The notes: a model not told the origin generated them from the sequence alone. Positions 41,756 to 52,507 are shown, counted from the stretch's first letter. The stretch is DNA of 64,000 bases from Perlucidibaca sp. (GCA_023265995.1 JAHFSA010000002.1:124001-188000); one strand, 5' to 3'. Numbers and translations: made by a program.

Positions 41756-42385
41756 ATGCCCAGGGTTCCACAGCAAGAACGCGCCAAGGTCACCGTCAAT
41801 GCCATCGTCGAGGCCGGCTTCATCAGCGTGCAGCGGCACGGCATGAGCGGCACCACGACCACGCATATCGCCGACATCGCCGGCATAGGCGTGGGCTCGC
41901 TGTACGAGTACTTCAAGAACAAGGAGATGATCTACGAAGCCATGCATGCCCGCTTCGTGGACGATCTGGTGACCATGCTGCAGCCGATGAGCGCCGTCAT
42001 CGCCCACCTCGATATCGTGGCGGCGATCCACGCCATCCTGGGCGAGCTGCACGAGCTCCTGCAGCGACAGGACCAGCGCTACCTGCGCTACGCCCGCAGC
42101 GCGCTCAACGTGGACCTCAAGATCGCCATGGACCCGGTCACCAGGGCGCTGAGCGAAATCATCATCCAGTACCTGCTGCACAACCCGCAGTACGCGCAGC
42201 TGCGGCGCTTTGCCGCGATGAGCTACATCTTCATCCATGGCGGCATGTTCACCATGGTGCGCCACCTGTCCGATCCGAACTCGCCCATCAGCTTCGACGA
42301 GCTGGTCGACGGCCTCGCCCACATGGTCAATCATTACGTGCTCATGGAGCAGCAGCTCCTGACCGCCAACAATGCCCCGGCATGA
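41756..42385 (+). CDS. TetR-family regulator
   Basis: AIVEAGFISVQRHGMSGTTTTHIADIAGIGVGSLYEYFKNKEMIYEAM. Confidence 0.93.
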   Translation: MPRVPQQERAKVTVNAIVEAGFISVQRHGMSGTTTTHIADIAGIGVGSLYEYFKNKEMIYEAMHARFVDDLVTMLQPMSAVIAHLDIVAAIHAILGELHELLQRQDQRYLRYARSALNVDLKIAMDPVTRALSEIIIQYLLHNPQYAQLRRFAAMSYIFIHGGMFTMVRHLSDPNSPISFDELVDGLAHMVNHYVLMEQQLLTANNAPA

Positions 42386-42411
42386 TGCGGGTGGCGCAGA
42401 GGAGTCCGTTC

Positions 42412-43437
42412 ATGGCTGACCACGGCAACACCCGCAGCACTGTCTTCTCCTGGCTGATGCGTGCCTCGCTGGTGCTGCTGGCCGGCATCGCCATCCTCTT
42501 CACGGCCATGCAGCTGAGCCCGCGGCCGGCGACCTGGCTGATCGCGCGGCTGTTCGACATGGGCTCGGCCAGTGCCTCCAGCGCACTGGCAAGGCATGTG
42601 CCGGCCGGCATCGAGTCGCGGACAGGGCTCGTCTATGCAGATGCCCCGGTGCAGCTGCGCCTGGACATCCACCAGCCCGCTGTCAGAGTCGTCGGGCAAA
42701 CACCCACGGTGGTCTGGATCCATGGTGGCGGCTGGATATCCGGCGACAAGGACATGCTGGCCAACTACCTGAAAGTGCTCGCCGGCCACGGCATGACCAC
42801 GGTCAGCATCGACTACACACTGGCCCCCGATGCGCATTACCCGACCCAGGTCATGCAGGCCAATCAGGCTCTGGGCTGGCTGCGGCGCAATGCCGATCGC
42901 CTCGGCATCAACATGAAGCACGTTTTCCTCGCTGGCGACTCGGCAGGCGCGCAGATGGCCGCGCAGCTCGGCAATATTGTCACTGCACCGGGCTATGCCC
43001 GGCAGACCGGCATCACACCAGAGCTGGAGGCCTCACGGCTGCGCGGAGTGCTGCTGTTCTGCGGTCCCTACGATTTCGGCATGTTCAACTGGAATGGCGC
43101 ACTGGGCTGGCCGCTGAAGAACGTCATGTGGGCCCTCTCCGGCGAGCGCGACTTCCTGCACCACCGTGTCATGGACGAAGGCTCCGTGCTGCGCCACGTC
43201 ACCGCCACCTTCCCGCCCGCCTTCATCACGGTCGGCAACGCCGACCCGCTCAGGCAGCACTCTCGGGAACTGGCGACCAAACTCGCGGGACTGCACGTCC
43301 CCGTCGATACGCTGTTTTTTGCGGATGCACACGAGCCGGCGCTGAATCATGAATACCAGTTCAATCTGGACGGCGCCGATGGGAAAATCGCACTCGCACA
43401 GGCAGTGACCTTCATCAGGCGGGAATCGGCACCATGA
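42412..43437 (+). CDS. Alpha/beta hydrolase (esterase/lipase, HSL-like) with N-terminal TM
   Basis: WIHGGGWISGDK oxyanion motif, LAGDSAGAQMAAQ nucleophile; aggag RBS before 42412. Confidence 0.87.
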   Translation: MADHGNTRSTVFSWLMRASLVLLAGIAILFTAMQLSPRPATWLIARLFDMGSASASSALARHVPAGIESRTGLVYADAPVQLRLDIHQPAVRVVGQTPTVVWIHGGGWISGDKDMLANYLKVLAGHGMTTVSIDYTLAPDAHYPTQVMQANQALGWLRRNADRLGINMKHVFLAGDSAGAQMAAQLGNIVTAPGYARQTGITPELEASRLRGVLLFCGPYDFGMFNWNGALGWPLKNVMWALSGERDFLHHRVMDEGSVLRHVTATFPPAFITVGNADPLRQHSRELATKLAGLHVPVDTLFFADAHEPALNHEYQFNLDGADGKIALAQAVTFIRRESAP

Positions 43438-43775
43438 ACAACGAACTCCAGATCACCGACATCAAGACCGGCGACGGCAAGGCTGCCGTCAAGGGCGCCC
43501 TGATCACCGCCCACTACACCGGCTGGCTCGAAGACGGCACCCAGTTCGACTCTTCGCATGATCGCGGCAAGCCGTTCCAGTGCGTGATCGGCACCGGCCG
43601 CGTGATCAAGGGCTGGGATCAGGGCCTGATGGGCATGCAGGTCGGCGGCAAGCGCCGGCTCCAGGTGCCGGCCCACCTCGCCTATGGCGAACGCCAGATC
43701 GGCGCACACATCAAGCCGAACTCCAATCTGGTGTTCGAGATCGAGCTGCTGGAAGTGCTGACGCGCGACGACTGA
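43434..43775 (+). CDS. FKBP-type peptidyl-prolyl isomerase
   Basis: ALITAHYTGWLEDGTQFDSSHDRGKPFQCVIGTGRVIKGWDQGLMGMQVGGKRRLQVPAHLAYG. Confidence 0.95.
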   Translation: MNNELQITDIKTGDGKAAVKGALITAHYTGWLEDGTQFDSSHDRGKPFQCVIGTGRVIKGWDQGLMGMQVGGKRRLQVPAHLAYGERQIGAHIKPNSNLVFEIELLEVLTRDD

Positions 43776-43778
43776 GTC

Positions 43779-44165
43779 TCAGACGACTTCCGCGCCCTTT
43801 TCCTGCAGCAATTCGCGCAGCACCGAACGGTGGCAGCGCGCTTCATCCTCGCAATAGCAGCCCACCGCGAAATCGGTCTGCCGTGACAGCGCCGCCAGCA
43901 GATCCAGCGTGCGTGTGCAGGCCGGCTCGGCCATCTCGGCACGGAAGCGCTTCCTGAACAGCTGCCAGTCCTTGTCGCTCTGCGCCTCCTGGCCAAGCTT
44001 CACCAGCTCGGCGCTGGGCGACAGCTCGGGATACCAGATGTCATACCAGTCCTGGCTGGCGAACTCGGCCTTGGGCACGCCACGCGGCGGACGTCGCACA
44101 GTGCCTATGCGCAGGCCCTCGCCAGAGCCGCGCGGGCTGCCGAGACGGACAATGTGAACAGTCAT
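43779..44165 (-). CDS. DUF488 family protein
   Basis: RPPRGVPKAEFASQDWYDIWYPELSPS ... VGCYCEDEARCHRSVLRELL. Confidence 0.88.
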   Translation of the reverse strand: MTVHIVRLGSPRGSGEGLRIGTVRRPPRGVPKAEFASQDWYDIWYPELSPSAELVKLGQEAQSDKDWQLFRKRFRAEMAEPACTRTLDLLAALSRQTDFAVGCYCEDEARCHRSVLRELLQEKGAEVV

Positions 44166-44182
44166 GAAAAACTCCTGCGGAC

Positions 44183-44491
44183 TCAGACGTTCTGGGTGTC
44201 GAACACCAGCAACTCGACTCCGGCGTCGGCGAAATTGGCCAGATCGGCTGCCGTGGCACGCCCTTCGGGCGAGGCCAGACCCTGCTGCAGCGCCGCCATG
44301 GACTCGAAGCTCAGAATGGCGACACGATGGTAAGGCGACGGCCCCTGCGGCGTGACCACGGGACCCTTGCTGACTTCGTTGCCGAGCAGACCGGGCACCG
44401 TGTTGGCCAGCGGCACATGTGTGCCGAAGTAGTAGTCATCGAAGGCTTGCGGATCCTTCGGCTGCTTGTAGATGGCAATCAGCTTGGCCAT
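44183..44491 (-). CDS. EthD-domain protein
   Basis: AKLIAIYKQPKDPQAFDDYYFGTHVPLANTVPGL. Confidence 0.85.
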   Translation of the reverse strand: MAKLIAIYKQPKDPQAFDDYYFGTHVPLANTVPGLLGNEVSKGPVVTPQGPSPYHRVAILSFESMAALQQGLASPEGRATAADLANFADAGVELLVFDTQNV

Positions 44492-44575
44492 GACAAACTC
44501 CATGGGGGCGGGAATGTTGTCGGCTGATCAGAGCAGAAAGCCTGTCTCCCCGCCAGCCCCGCCATCGCCTCCCTG

Positions 44576-45559
44576 TCAGTCCCGGACCGTATCCATGCGC
44601 TGCCAGGCGCCGCCATCCGGCACCACCTCGTAGCGACCCCAGAGCAGGAATTCGCTGCGGGTGAGCACGCGGATGTCGCCGCGCCCCGGGCCGGCAACGG
44701 TCTTGACGATGACCTGCGGCTTGCGCGCGCCGGGCTCGCTGGCATCGATGATGCGGCGCACGGCCCAGGTCTCGCCGGCCTGGCCGTTGCTGTAGTAGCC
44801 GCCTATGCGCAGGTCACCCGGCTGCAGGGCGTCGTGATCCTGCTGACGCCTCAGGGCCTGGTAGATGGCCTGCAGCTCCTCGTCGCTGACATCGATCACG
44901 GAATCCAGCTCGTCGAGCGCGGCACGCAGCTGACGTGACGTGAATGGTGCTTCCGGCGCGAGCGCGGCACCGGGCACGGCGGCGGCATGGCGGAAGGCCC
45001 AGGCCACCGGATAGCGACGCCAGGCGAAGGGTGCGTTGAGCAGACTGGCGAGCAGCACGATCAGACCGGCATCGAGCAGGACCGGCGACAGCACGAAGGA
45101 CCAGCCCGGCAGACTGCCATCGGCACCGACGGCCATGACGGCCGAGAGCGCCGTGGCACCGCCGGGCGGATGGATGCAGCGGCAGCTGTGCATGACAGCA
45201 ATGGCCAGCGCCACCGCCGAGGCCGCCGCCAGCACCCCGCCACCAAGGACATGGGCCACGCTGACGCCGGCGAGCGCCGACAGGCCCTGACCGCCCAGCA
45301 CGGCCCAGGGCTGCGAGAGCGCGCCATGAGGAACGGCGAAGACCAGCACGGCAGTTGCTCCGATGGAGGCCACCAGCCACAGCGAATGCAGCGCCAGGGC
45401 ACTGCCGTCGCCGACCCAGGCCGAGCCCAGCAGGGCCACCATGGCGATGCCGAGACCGGCGGTGACGGTGGCCACCAGACGCTCGCGCCAGGACACGGCA
45501 TGCTCGGGAATGCCCAGCGTATGCCGCAATGTCCACCACCAGCCTGTACGCATGCTCAT
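44576..45559 (-). CDS. HPP-family membrane protein with C-terminal extension
   Basis: Multiple TMs, AVMHSCRCIHPPGGATALSAV motif; soluble C-terminal region. Confidence 0.85.
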   Translation of the reverse strand: MSMRTGWWWTLRHTLGIPEHAVSWRERLVATVTAGLGIAMVALLGSAWVGDGSALALHSLWLVASIGATAVLVFAVPHGALSQPWAVLGGQGLSALAGVSVAHVLGGGVLAAASAVALAIAVMHSCRCIHPPGGATALSAVMAVGADGSLPGWSFVLSPVLLDAGLIVLLASLLNAPFAWRRYPVAWAFRHAAAVPGAALAPEAPFTSRQLRAALDELDSVIDVSDEELQAIYQALRRQQDHDALQPGDLRIGGYYSNGQAGETWAVRRIIDASEPGARKPQVIVKTVAGPGRGDIRVLTRSEFLLWGRYEVVPDGGAWQRMDTVRD

Positions 45560-45687
45560 GCCCTGCCATCCGAACCAGCGGCGATCATAGTGGCAGGCAG
45601 AGTATTGCACCAGATCAGTGCACTCCCATCGGGACTCCGGTGAGGTATAAGGAGTAGAAAGCCGCTACCAGAAACGGAACCCTGCCC

Positions 45688-46323
45688 ATGCTCATAGGCC
45701 ACTATGCCGCCGCCTTCGCTGCTCGTCGCCTGGCTCCCTCCGCACCGCTGCCGCTGCTGTTCGTGGCCAGCCAGCTGGTCGATATCTTCTGGGCCCTGTT
45801 CGTGCTGCTCGGCATAGAAAAAGTGCATGTGATTCCCGGCTTCACTGCCAGCAATCCGCTCGACCTCTACTTCATGCCCTACACCCACAGCCTGGTCGCG
45901 ACCGCGCTCTGGGCCCTGCTCGCCACCCTGCTCTATCGCTGCTACGCCAACGGCACCCGGCCCGGACGCAGCGCGCTGGTCGTCGGCATGGTCGTGGCCT
46001 CGCACTGGTTCTGCGACCTGCTGGTGCACAAGCCCGACCTGCCGCTGGGTCTGGACGGCCCGCGTGTCGGCTTCGGTCTCTGGGATCACCCTTACGCATC
46101 GACGGCGCTGGAGCTCGGCCTGCTCTGGCTGGCCATCGCCTTCGTGCTGCCGGCCGTGGCGGATCGGCGCGGCCGCTATCTGGCACTGGCTGTGCTGATG
46201 TCGGTCATCCAGATCAGCAATCTGGTCGTGCCGCCACCGGCCACCGATGTCGGCATTGCCCTGTCGGTGCTCGGACTCTATGTGCTGCTGGCCGCTCTGG
46301 CCTGGCGCGCTGATCGCGCCTGA
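45688..46323 (+). CDS. Conserved membrane protein of unknown function
   Basis: MLIGHYAAAFAARRLAPSAPLPLLFVASQLVDIFWALFVLLG; several TMs. Confidence 0.75.
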   Translation: MLIGHYAAAFAARRLAPSAPLPLLFVASQLVDIFWALFVLLGIEKVHVIPGFTASNPLDLYFMPYTHSLVATALWALLATLLYRCYANGTRPGRSALVVGMVVASHWFCDLLVHKPDLPLGLDGPRVGFGLWDHPYASTALELGLLWLAIAFVLPAVADRRGRYLALAVLMSVIQISNLVVPPPATDVGIALSVLGLYVLLAALAWRADRA

Positions 46324-46407
46324 GGCGGCGGGTTCCCCGCAGAACCGGAACCGGGTAGTCTCGGTCGCTGTTGACCATATTTGTTGTCAGTTCAAGGAGA
46401 GTTGCAG

Positions 46408-47256
46408 ATGCCGCGCCTTCGTCCCGAAGCCATCAGCCCCACCGCGCACTACACCGGCACCGTCTGGCTGCAGCACGGGCTCTCGCACCCGGCCTTCGCC
46501 ACCCTGCGCGGGCAGGCGCTGTACTACGCGCTGAAGGCACCGCTGGCCGCCTCCAGCCTGTTCGGCGGACCGACCCTGGAAGGCTTTCTGCTGGCGCGCC
46601 ACCGCCTCATCGACATGCAGCTGGAACAGGCCATCGAGAGCGGCGAGATCAGCCAGGTGATCGAAATCGCGGCCGGCCTGTCACCACGCGGCTGGCGCTT
46701 CGCCGAACGCTATCGCGAGCGCATCACCTACATCGAGGCCGACCTGCCGGACATGGCCGCCTGCAAGCGCAAGCTGCTGGTCGATGGCGGCCTCGACAGC
46801 GAGCATCACCACATCTGCACCGTCAACGCCCTGCTCGACGACGGTCCCGGCAGCCTGCGCGAACTGGTGCAGGGCCTGGACCCGACGCGCGGACTGGCCA
46901 TCATCACCGAAGGCCTGATCAACTATTTCGACACCGAGGCCGTGCTGGCCATGTGGCAACGCTTCGCCGGCGTGCTGTCCGGCTTCAGCCACGGCCTCTA
47001 CCTGTCCGATCTGCATGTGCGCTCGGTCAACGATGGCGTCACCACGCGCGCCTTCATGGACATGCTGTCGACCTTCGTGCGCGGCCGTGTGCATCTGCAT
47101 TTCGACAGCGAAACCGAAGCCTGTGAAGAGATGCTGCATGCCGGCTTCAGCCAGGGTCAGCTGCTCGATCCGCGCAGCTTCGCGGCCAGTGTGCCGGACT
47201 GCCGTCGTGCCGGTGCCGGTCTCGTGCGTGTGGTGGTGGCGCGTACCGGCCGCTAG
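46408..47256 (+). CDS. Class I SAM methyltransferase of the LCM/PPM type
   Basis: VIEIAAGLSPRGWRFAERY, YIEADLPDMAACKRKLL, IITEGLINYF. Confidence 0.72.
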   Translation: MPRLRPEAISPTAHYTGTVWLQHGLSHPAFATLRGQALYYALKAPLAASSLFGGPTLEGFLLARHRLIDMQLEQAIESGEISQVIEIAAGLSPRGWRFAERYRERITYIEADLPDMAACKRKLLVDGGLDSEHHHICTVNALLDDGPGSLRELVQGLDPTRGLAIITEGLINYFDTEAVLAMWQRFAGVLSGFSHGLYLSDLHVRSVNDGVTTRAFMDMLSTFVRGRVHLHFDSETEACEEMLHAGFSQGQLLDPRSFAASVPDCRRAGAGLVRVVVARTGR

Positions 47257-48410
47257 GAAGTGACGGCCGCAGCACCGCGGCCGGACTGACGCAGAATGAC
47301 GAAGGCCAGCAGGCAGAGTCCGGCTGCGGCCGCGAACACCCAGGGTGCAACGCTGACATTCCAGACCGCGCCTGCCGCCCATGACCCCAGTGCCACGCCG
47401 GTGCCCCAGAGCATGCTGTAGACCGCCTGCCCCTGGCCCTGGTGGCCATCGCCGAAGTGATGGTAGATGCGCGTCATGGCAGCGGCATGGAAGGTCGCGA
47501 AGCTGGCGGCATGCAGCAGCTGCGCCGCCCAGATCGCCGCCGGATGATCCACCAGCAGCCCGATCACCAGCCAGCGCAAGCCAGCCAGGGCCAGACTCCA
47601 GAGCATCAGACGCTGCTCGCCAACCCTGGGCAGCACGCGATGCATGACCAGGAACAGCAATACCTCGGCGAACACCCCCAGCCCCCACAGCCAGCCTATC
47701 TCGGTGCGCGTGTAGCCATGGCTTTCGAGATGGATGCTGTAGAAGGTGTAGTACGGCGCGTGCGAGAGCTGCAGCAGGAAATGCGCGACGAAGAAGGTCC
47801 ACACCGGGCGCCGGCGCAGGATCTGCAGGAAACCGTGCTCGGACTCGTGCCGGCGCGGCGTGCTGATGTCGGGCACGAACAGGCTGGCCAGCCAGGTCGC
47901 GAAGGCGCAGGCCAGCAGCGCCAGCGGCAGGCTGCTCACCGGGTAGTGATCGAAGACCATGCCAAGGCCGGTGCCGGTGGCGATGAAGCCCAGCGAGCCC
48001 CACAGGCGCACCTGGCTGTAGCGCGCGCGCTGGGCCCCGAGGTGGGCCATGGTGACCGCCTCGAACTGCGCCAGGATGGCATTCTGGAAGAAGCCGTAGG
48101 CCAGCAGCACGAAGGCCAGCGGCCAGAACTCGCGCGCCACGAAAACGCCGAGCCAGCCGACGGTTATCATGGCGGCGCCGAAGCGCACCAGCAGCAGGCG
48201 CTTGCCGGTACGGTCGGCGATATAACCCCAGAAATTCGGCGCGACGATGCGCGTGGCCATAACCACGGCCATGAGCTGGCCGATGGCGGCTGCGTCAAAG
48301 CCCAGCGATTGCAGGTACAAACCCCAATAGGGCATGAACCCGCCGATCACGGCGAAATAGAAGAAGTAGAACGCCCCGAGCGGAACGAAGGGAATGCGCG
48401 CTGTGCTCAT
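47253..48410 (-). CDS. MFS transporter (3-phenylpropionate permease-like)
   Basis: FYFFYFAVIGGFMPYWGLYLQSLGFDAAAIGQLMAVVMATRIVAPNFWGYIADRTGKR. Confidence 0.88.
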   Translation of the reverse strand: MSTARIPFVPLGAFYFFYFAVIGGFMPYWGLYLQSLGFDAAAIGQLMAVVMATRIVAPNFWGYIADRTGKRLLLVRFGAAMITVGWLGVFVAREFWPLAFVLLAYGFFQNAILAQFEAVTMAHLGAQRARYSQVRLWGSLGFIATGTGLGMVFDHYPVSSLPLALLACAFATWLASLFVPDISTPRRHESEHGFLQILRRRPVWTFFVAHFLLQLSHAPYYTFYSIHLESHGYTRTEIGWLWGLGVFAEVLLFLVMHRVLPRVGEQRLMLWSLALAGLRWLVIGLLVDHPAAIWAAQLLHAASFATFHAAAMTRIYHHFGDGHQGQGQAVYSMLWGTGVALGSWAAGAVWNVSVAPWVFAAAAGLCLLAFVILRQSGRGAAAVTS

Positions 48411-48463
48411 GGGCCCTGCCCGTCTCCCCTGCCCGACTCTATCCTGCGGATGCAGCCGCTGAC

Positions 48464-49582
48464 TCAATAGGCCGGCTTGGCGCCCGGCGCGAGACCGGCG
48501 ATCACCGGCACGCCACTGCTGACGCCGTGATTCTGGGCACGATGGCGCAGGGCATGGTCGAGCAGCACGATGGCCAGCATGGCCTCGGCGATCGGGGTCG
48601 CGCGCACGCCCACGCACGGGTCGTGACGGCCCTTGGTGACGACATCGATGGCTTCGCCACGGGTATTGATGCTGCGACCCGGCGTGGTGATGCTGGACGT
48701 CGGCTTGAGCGCGATGCGCACGATCAGATCCTGACCGCTGGAGATGCCGCCGAGGATGCCGCCGGCGTGATTGCTCAGGAAGCCTTCCGGGGTCAGCTCG
48801 TCACGGTGCTGCTCGCCGCGCTGGGCGACCACCGCGAAACCATCACCGATCTCGACACCCTTGACCGCGTTGATGCTCATCATGGCATGCGCGATGTCGG
48901 CATCGAGACGGTCGAACACCGGCTCGCCCCAGCCCACCGGCATGCCGGAGGCGAAGACCTCGACGGCGGCGCCTATGCTGGAGCCTTCGGTGCGCATGCT
49001 CAGCACCAGCGCTTCCATCTTCGGCACGGCCTCGCGGTCGCCGCAGAAGAACGGGTTCTGACGCACATAATCCCAGTCGCAGGTCTGCGCCTTGATGTCG
49101 CCGATCTGCGACACGCGACCGCGAATGGTCACGCCGAACTGCTCGGCCAGCACCTTGCGCGCGATGGCGCCGGCGGCGACGCGCATGGCGGTCTCGCGGG
49201 CGCTGGAGCGGCCACCGCCACGGTAATCGCGGAAGCCGAACTTGTGCGTGTAGGTGTAGTCGGCATGGGCCGGACGGAAGGTCTCGGCGATGTTGCCGTA
49301 ATCCTTGGAGCGCTGGTCGGTGTTCTCGATCAGCAGCGCGATCGGCGTGCCGGTGGTCCTGCCTTCAAAGACGCCCGAGAGGATGCGGATCTTGTCCTCT
49401 TCCTTGCGCTGGGTGGCGAACGACGAGGTGCCCGGCTTGCGGCGGTCGAGATCGACCTGCAGGTCGGCCTCGCTGATGGCGATGCCCGGCGGCACGCCAT
49501 CGACAATGGCGGTGAGCGCCGGACCGTGGGACTCGCCCGCAGTGGTGACGGTGAAGACTTGTCCGATGCTGTTGCCGGCCAT
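48464..49582 (-). CDS. aroC: Chorismate synthase
   Basis: [53 protein letters not shown]. Confidence 0.97.
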   Translation of the reverse strand: MAGNSIGQVFTVTTAGESHGPALTAIVDGVPPGIAISEADLQVDLDRRKPGTSSFATQRKEEDKIRILSGVFEGRTTGTPIALLIENTDQRSKDYGNIAETFRPAHADYTYTHKFGFRDYRGGGRSSARETAMRVAAGAIARKVLAEQFGVTIRGRVSQIGDIKAQTCDWDYVRQNPFFCGDREAVPKMEALVLSMRTEGSSIGAAVEVFASGMPVGWGEPVFDRLDADIAHAMMSINAVKGVEIGDGFAVVAQRGEQHRDELTPEGFLSNHAGGILGGISSGQDLIVRIALKPTSSITTPGRSINTRGEAIDVVTKGRHDPCVGVRATPIAEAMLAIVLLDHALRHRAQNHGVSSGVPVIAGLAPGAKPAY

Positions 49583-49595
49583 GGTTATCGCTTCC

Positions 49596-50552
49596 TCAAA
49601 TGCTGCTTTCGAACAGGGCCTGGTGCTCGCGGCAATCGGCCGCCGTCAGCACGAAGACACCGTTGCCGCCACGCTCGAACTCGACCCAGACGAAAGGCAC
49701 GTCCGGGAAGGTCTGCTCCAGCGCCCACTGCGAATTGCCGACCTCGATCACCAGCACGCCATCCTCGGTGAGGTAGTCGGCGGCTTCGGCAAGGATGCGC
49801 TTGGTGACATCGAGACCATCCGGGCCGGAGGCCAGACCCAGCTCGGGCTCGCGCAGGAACTCCTCGGGCAGATCGGCCATGTCCTCGGCATCGACATAGG
49901 GCGGATTGCTGACGATGAGATCGTAGCGCTGGCCCGGCAGCTTGCTGAAGACATCCGACTCGAGCAGGCTGACGCGCTCCTGCAGGTTGTGATGCTCGAC
50001 GTTCACGGCCGCGACCGAGAGCGCATCCAGCGAGATGTCGGTGGCATCGACGAAGGACTCCGGGAACTCCTTGGCGCAGGCGATGGCGATGCAGCCGGAG
50101 CCGGTGCAGAGGTCGAGGATGCGCTGCGGCTCGCTCTTCAGCCAGGGCAGGAAGCGGTCCTCGATCAGCTCGGAGATGGGCGAACGCGGCACCAGCACGC
50201 GCTCGTCGACATAGAACGGATGGCCGCAGAAATAGGCCAGGTTGAGCAGATAGGCCAGCGGCGTGCGGTCGTTGACGCGCTTGCGCAGCGTTTCGGCGAC
50301 CTGCGCGCGCTCGCTGGGCAGCAGCCTGGAATCGAGAATCTCCTCGTCCGCCGACCACTCCAGATTCAGCGTCTGCATGACCAGTGCCGAGGCTTCGGCG
50401 AACGGATCGCTGGTGCCATGACCGAGATGCACGTCGCAGCCACGGAAGCTGCTGACGCAGAAGCGCATCCAGTCGCGAATGGTGACCAGCTCGCGCTGCG
50501 CTTCGGCAAGCACGTCATCGGACAGGGTCAGGGCAGGCAGATCGTTGCTCAC
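49596..50552 (-). CDS. prmB: 50S ribosomal protein L3 glutamine methyltransferase
   Basis: [36 protein letters not shown]; adjacent to aroC. Confidence 0.95.
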   Translation of the reverse strand: MSNDLPALTLSDDVLAEAQRELVTIRDWMRFCVSSFRGCDVHLGHGTSDPFAEASALVMQTLNLEWSADEEILDSRLLPSERAQVAETLRKRVNDRTPLAYLLNLAYFCGHPFYVDERVLVPRSPISELIEDRFLPWLKSEPQRILDLCTGSGCIAIACAKEFPESFVDATDISLDALSVAAVNVEHHNLQERVSLLESDVFSKLPGQRYDLIVSNPPYVDAEDMADLPEEFLREPELGLASGPDGLDVTKRILAEAADYLTEDGVLVIEVGNSQWALEQTFPDVPFVWVEFERGGNGVFVLTAADCREHQALFESSI

Positions 50553-50770
50553 GCGGGCTCCGGGGAAGGCAAGACATATAAGGTGAGGATTCTACACGGA
50601 TTGTGCGCAGGAGAGCGGGGGCGTTACAGAGCTGATTTGCTGCTGCATGCGACTCTGTGGCAGGCTCGGACCACGGGAACGCGGTATTTGACGGCAAGGA
50701 GTGCTGTTGCTGCTTTTCTCCCTCCTTGTGCGTCAAGACATGCGACCTACCCCGGCAAGGAGCATCGATC

Positions 50771-51793
50771 ATGAGCACACTCTCCCCAGCACGCATCATG
50801 GAAGTCGGCATGGCCTTCTGGCCGGCCAAGGTCCTGCTCTCGGCGGCAGAGCTCGGGCTGTTCACAACACTGGGTCGCCAGGCCCTGACCGGCGACGAAC
50901 TGCAGGGCGCGCTCGGCCTGCACGCGCGCGCCAATCCCGATTTCTTCGACACCCTGGTGGCGCTGCGCTTTCTCGACCGTGACGGCAACGGCCCCGGAGC
51001 GCGCTATCGCAACAGCGCGGAAACCGCCGTGTTCCTCGACCGCAACAGCCCCCAGTTCATCGGCGGCTTCCTGGAAATGGCCAACGCCCGCCTCTACCCG
51101 TTCTGGGGTGATCTCAGCGAAGCCCTGCGCACTGGCAGCCCGCAGAACGAGATCAAGCATACCGGCACGTCCATGTTCGCCGAGCTCTACAGCAAGCCCG
51201 AGCGCTTGCAGCAATTCATGGATGCCATGAGCGGGATTTCCGCCGGCAACTTCCAGGCACTGGCGGAGAAGTTCGACTTCTCTCGCTATCAGACGCTATG
51301 CGACGTCGGTGGCGCGACCGGGCAGCTGTCCATGATCGTGGCCGGCAGACACCCGCACCTGCGCTGCGTTTCCACCGACCTGCCAGCCGCCACCCGGATC
51401 GCCGAGCAGAAGATCGCGGCCTCGGGGCTCGCGGATCGCGTCACCGCGCAGTCGCTGGATTTCTTCGCGGAGCCGCTGCCGAAAGCCGATGTCATCACCA
51501 TGGGCCTGATCCTGCACGACTGGAATCTGGAGCGGAAGATGCACCTCATCCGCGCCGCCTACGCTGCCCTGCCGCCCGGCGGCGCCTTCATCGTCGTCGA
51601 CAACCTGATCGATGACGCCAGGCGCGAGAACGCCTTCGGACTGATGATGTCGCTCAACATGCTGATCGAGTTCGGCGATGCCTTCGACTACACGGGCGCC
51701 GATTTCTCGCGCTGGTGCCACGAGGTCGGTTTCAGCAGGACCGAGGTGATTTCGCTGGGCGGTCCGGCGAGCGCCGGCGTGGCCTACAAGTAA
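50771..51793 (+). CDS. O-methyltransferase (acetylserotonin-type fold)
   Basis: Dimerisation-like N-terminus, LCDVGGATGQLSMIVAGRHPHLRCVSTDLP, ADVITMGLILHDWNLERKMHLIRAAYAALPPGGAFIVVDNL. Confidence 0.9.
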   Translation: MSTLSPARIMEVGMAFWPAKVLLSAAELGLFTTLGRQALTGDELQGALGLHARANPDFFDTLVALRFLDRDGNGPGARYRNSAETAVFLDRNSPQFIGGFLEMANARLYPFWGDLSEALRTGSPQNEIKHTGTSMFAELYSKPERLQQFMDAMSGISAGNFQALAEKFDFSRYQTLCDVGGATGQLSMIVAGRHPHLRCVSTDLPAATRIAEQKIAASGLADRVTAQSLDFFAEPLPKADVITMGLILHDWNLERKMHLIRAAYAALPPGGAFIVVDNLIDDARRENAFGLMMSLNMLIEFGDAFDYTGADFSRWCHEVGFSRTEVISLGGPASAGVAYK

Positions 51794-51886
51794 GCTGAAG
51801 CAGGGAATCCAGCGACCAGGGCACGGTCCTGCCGTGCCCCCGGTCTTGGGTGAGGATGACCCTGAACATCAACATTCAGGACAGAT

Positions 51887-52507
51887 TCAGGGCAGCTTCC
51901 CGGGTTTCGGCATGGGTGCGGTCGGCATCATGATGTGGGCGTACTTGGTGCCCTTCCACATCACCCAGGGCCCACCATTCCAGGGGTCCGTCGGCAAGGC
52001 GTCGAGCCTGGCCATGTCCGGCGTCAGGATCATGACGTGCGGACCGCTCACCACCCAGTGATTGTCGGCTGTCGGCTGCTTCGCATAAGGATCGGTGTTG
52101 CTGGCTCCGGTGTCGCCCCTGAGCATGTAGGCCAGGCCTATGCCCTTGAGCTGCGGATCCTTCTTGCCCACCCAGGCGTCGGCCCAGGCCTGCCACTCCT
52201 TGTCCAGGCACATCGGCGTGCCATCGACATCGACCATGCACATCCAGCCATTGCTGCCGGCGCGCACTTCCCGCATCTTGCCATCACTGGTCACGGCCAT
52301 GATGGCCGCAGCCTTCGCGATCGATACCGGACCGGCGCTCATCGCCCTCGCGATCAACGCGGCATCCGACTTCTTCATCATCTTCATGTCATGCCCGGGC
52401 ATGGCGGCGTGTATATCCATGCTCATGGCGGCCCCGGACGCATCCTGCGCAGCGGCGACGTGACCCGCCAGCAGCAGACCACCCACCATCATCACAAGCT
52501 TCCGCAT
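51887..52507 (-). CDS. Secreted Met-rich protein of unknown function
   Basis: Signal peptide MRKLVMMVGGLLLAGHVAAAQ; MSMDIHAAMPGHDMKMMKKSD. Confidence 0.72.
   Translation of the reverse strand: MRKLVMMVGGLLLAGHVAAAQDASGAAMSMDIHAAMPGHDMKMMKKSDAALIARAMSAGPVSIAKAAAIMAVTSDGKMREVRAGSNGWMCMVDVDGTPMCLDKEWQAWADAWVGKKDPQLKGIGLAYMLRGDTGASNTDPYAKQPTADNHWVVSGPHVMILTPDMARLDALPTDPWNGGPWVMWKGTKYAHIMMPTAPMPKPGKLP

Noticed and set aside
46681-48003. 440-aa minus-strand ORF overlapping the methyltransferase and MFS genes
   Set aside because: Out-of-frame with the MFS gene and antisense to the methyltransferase; no domain
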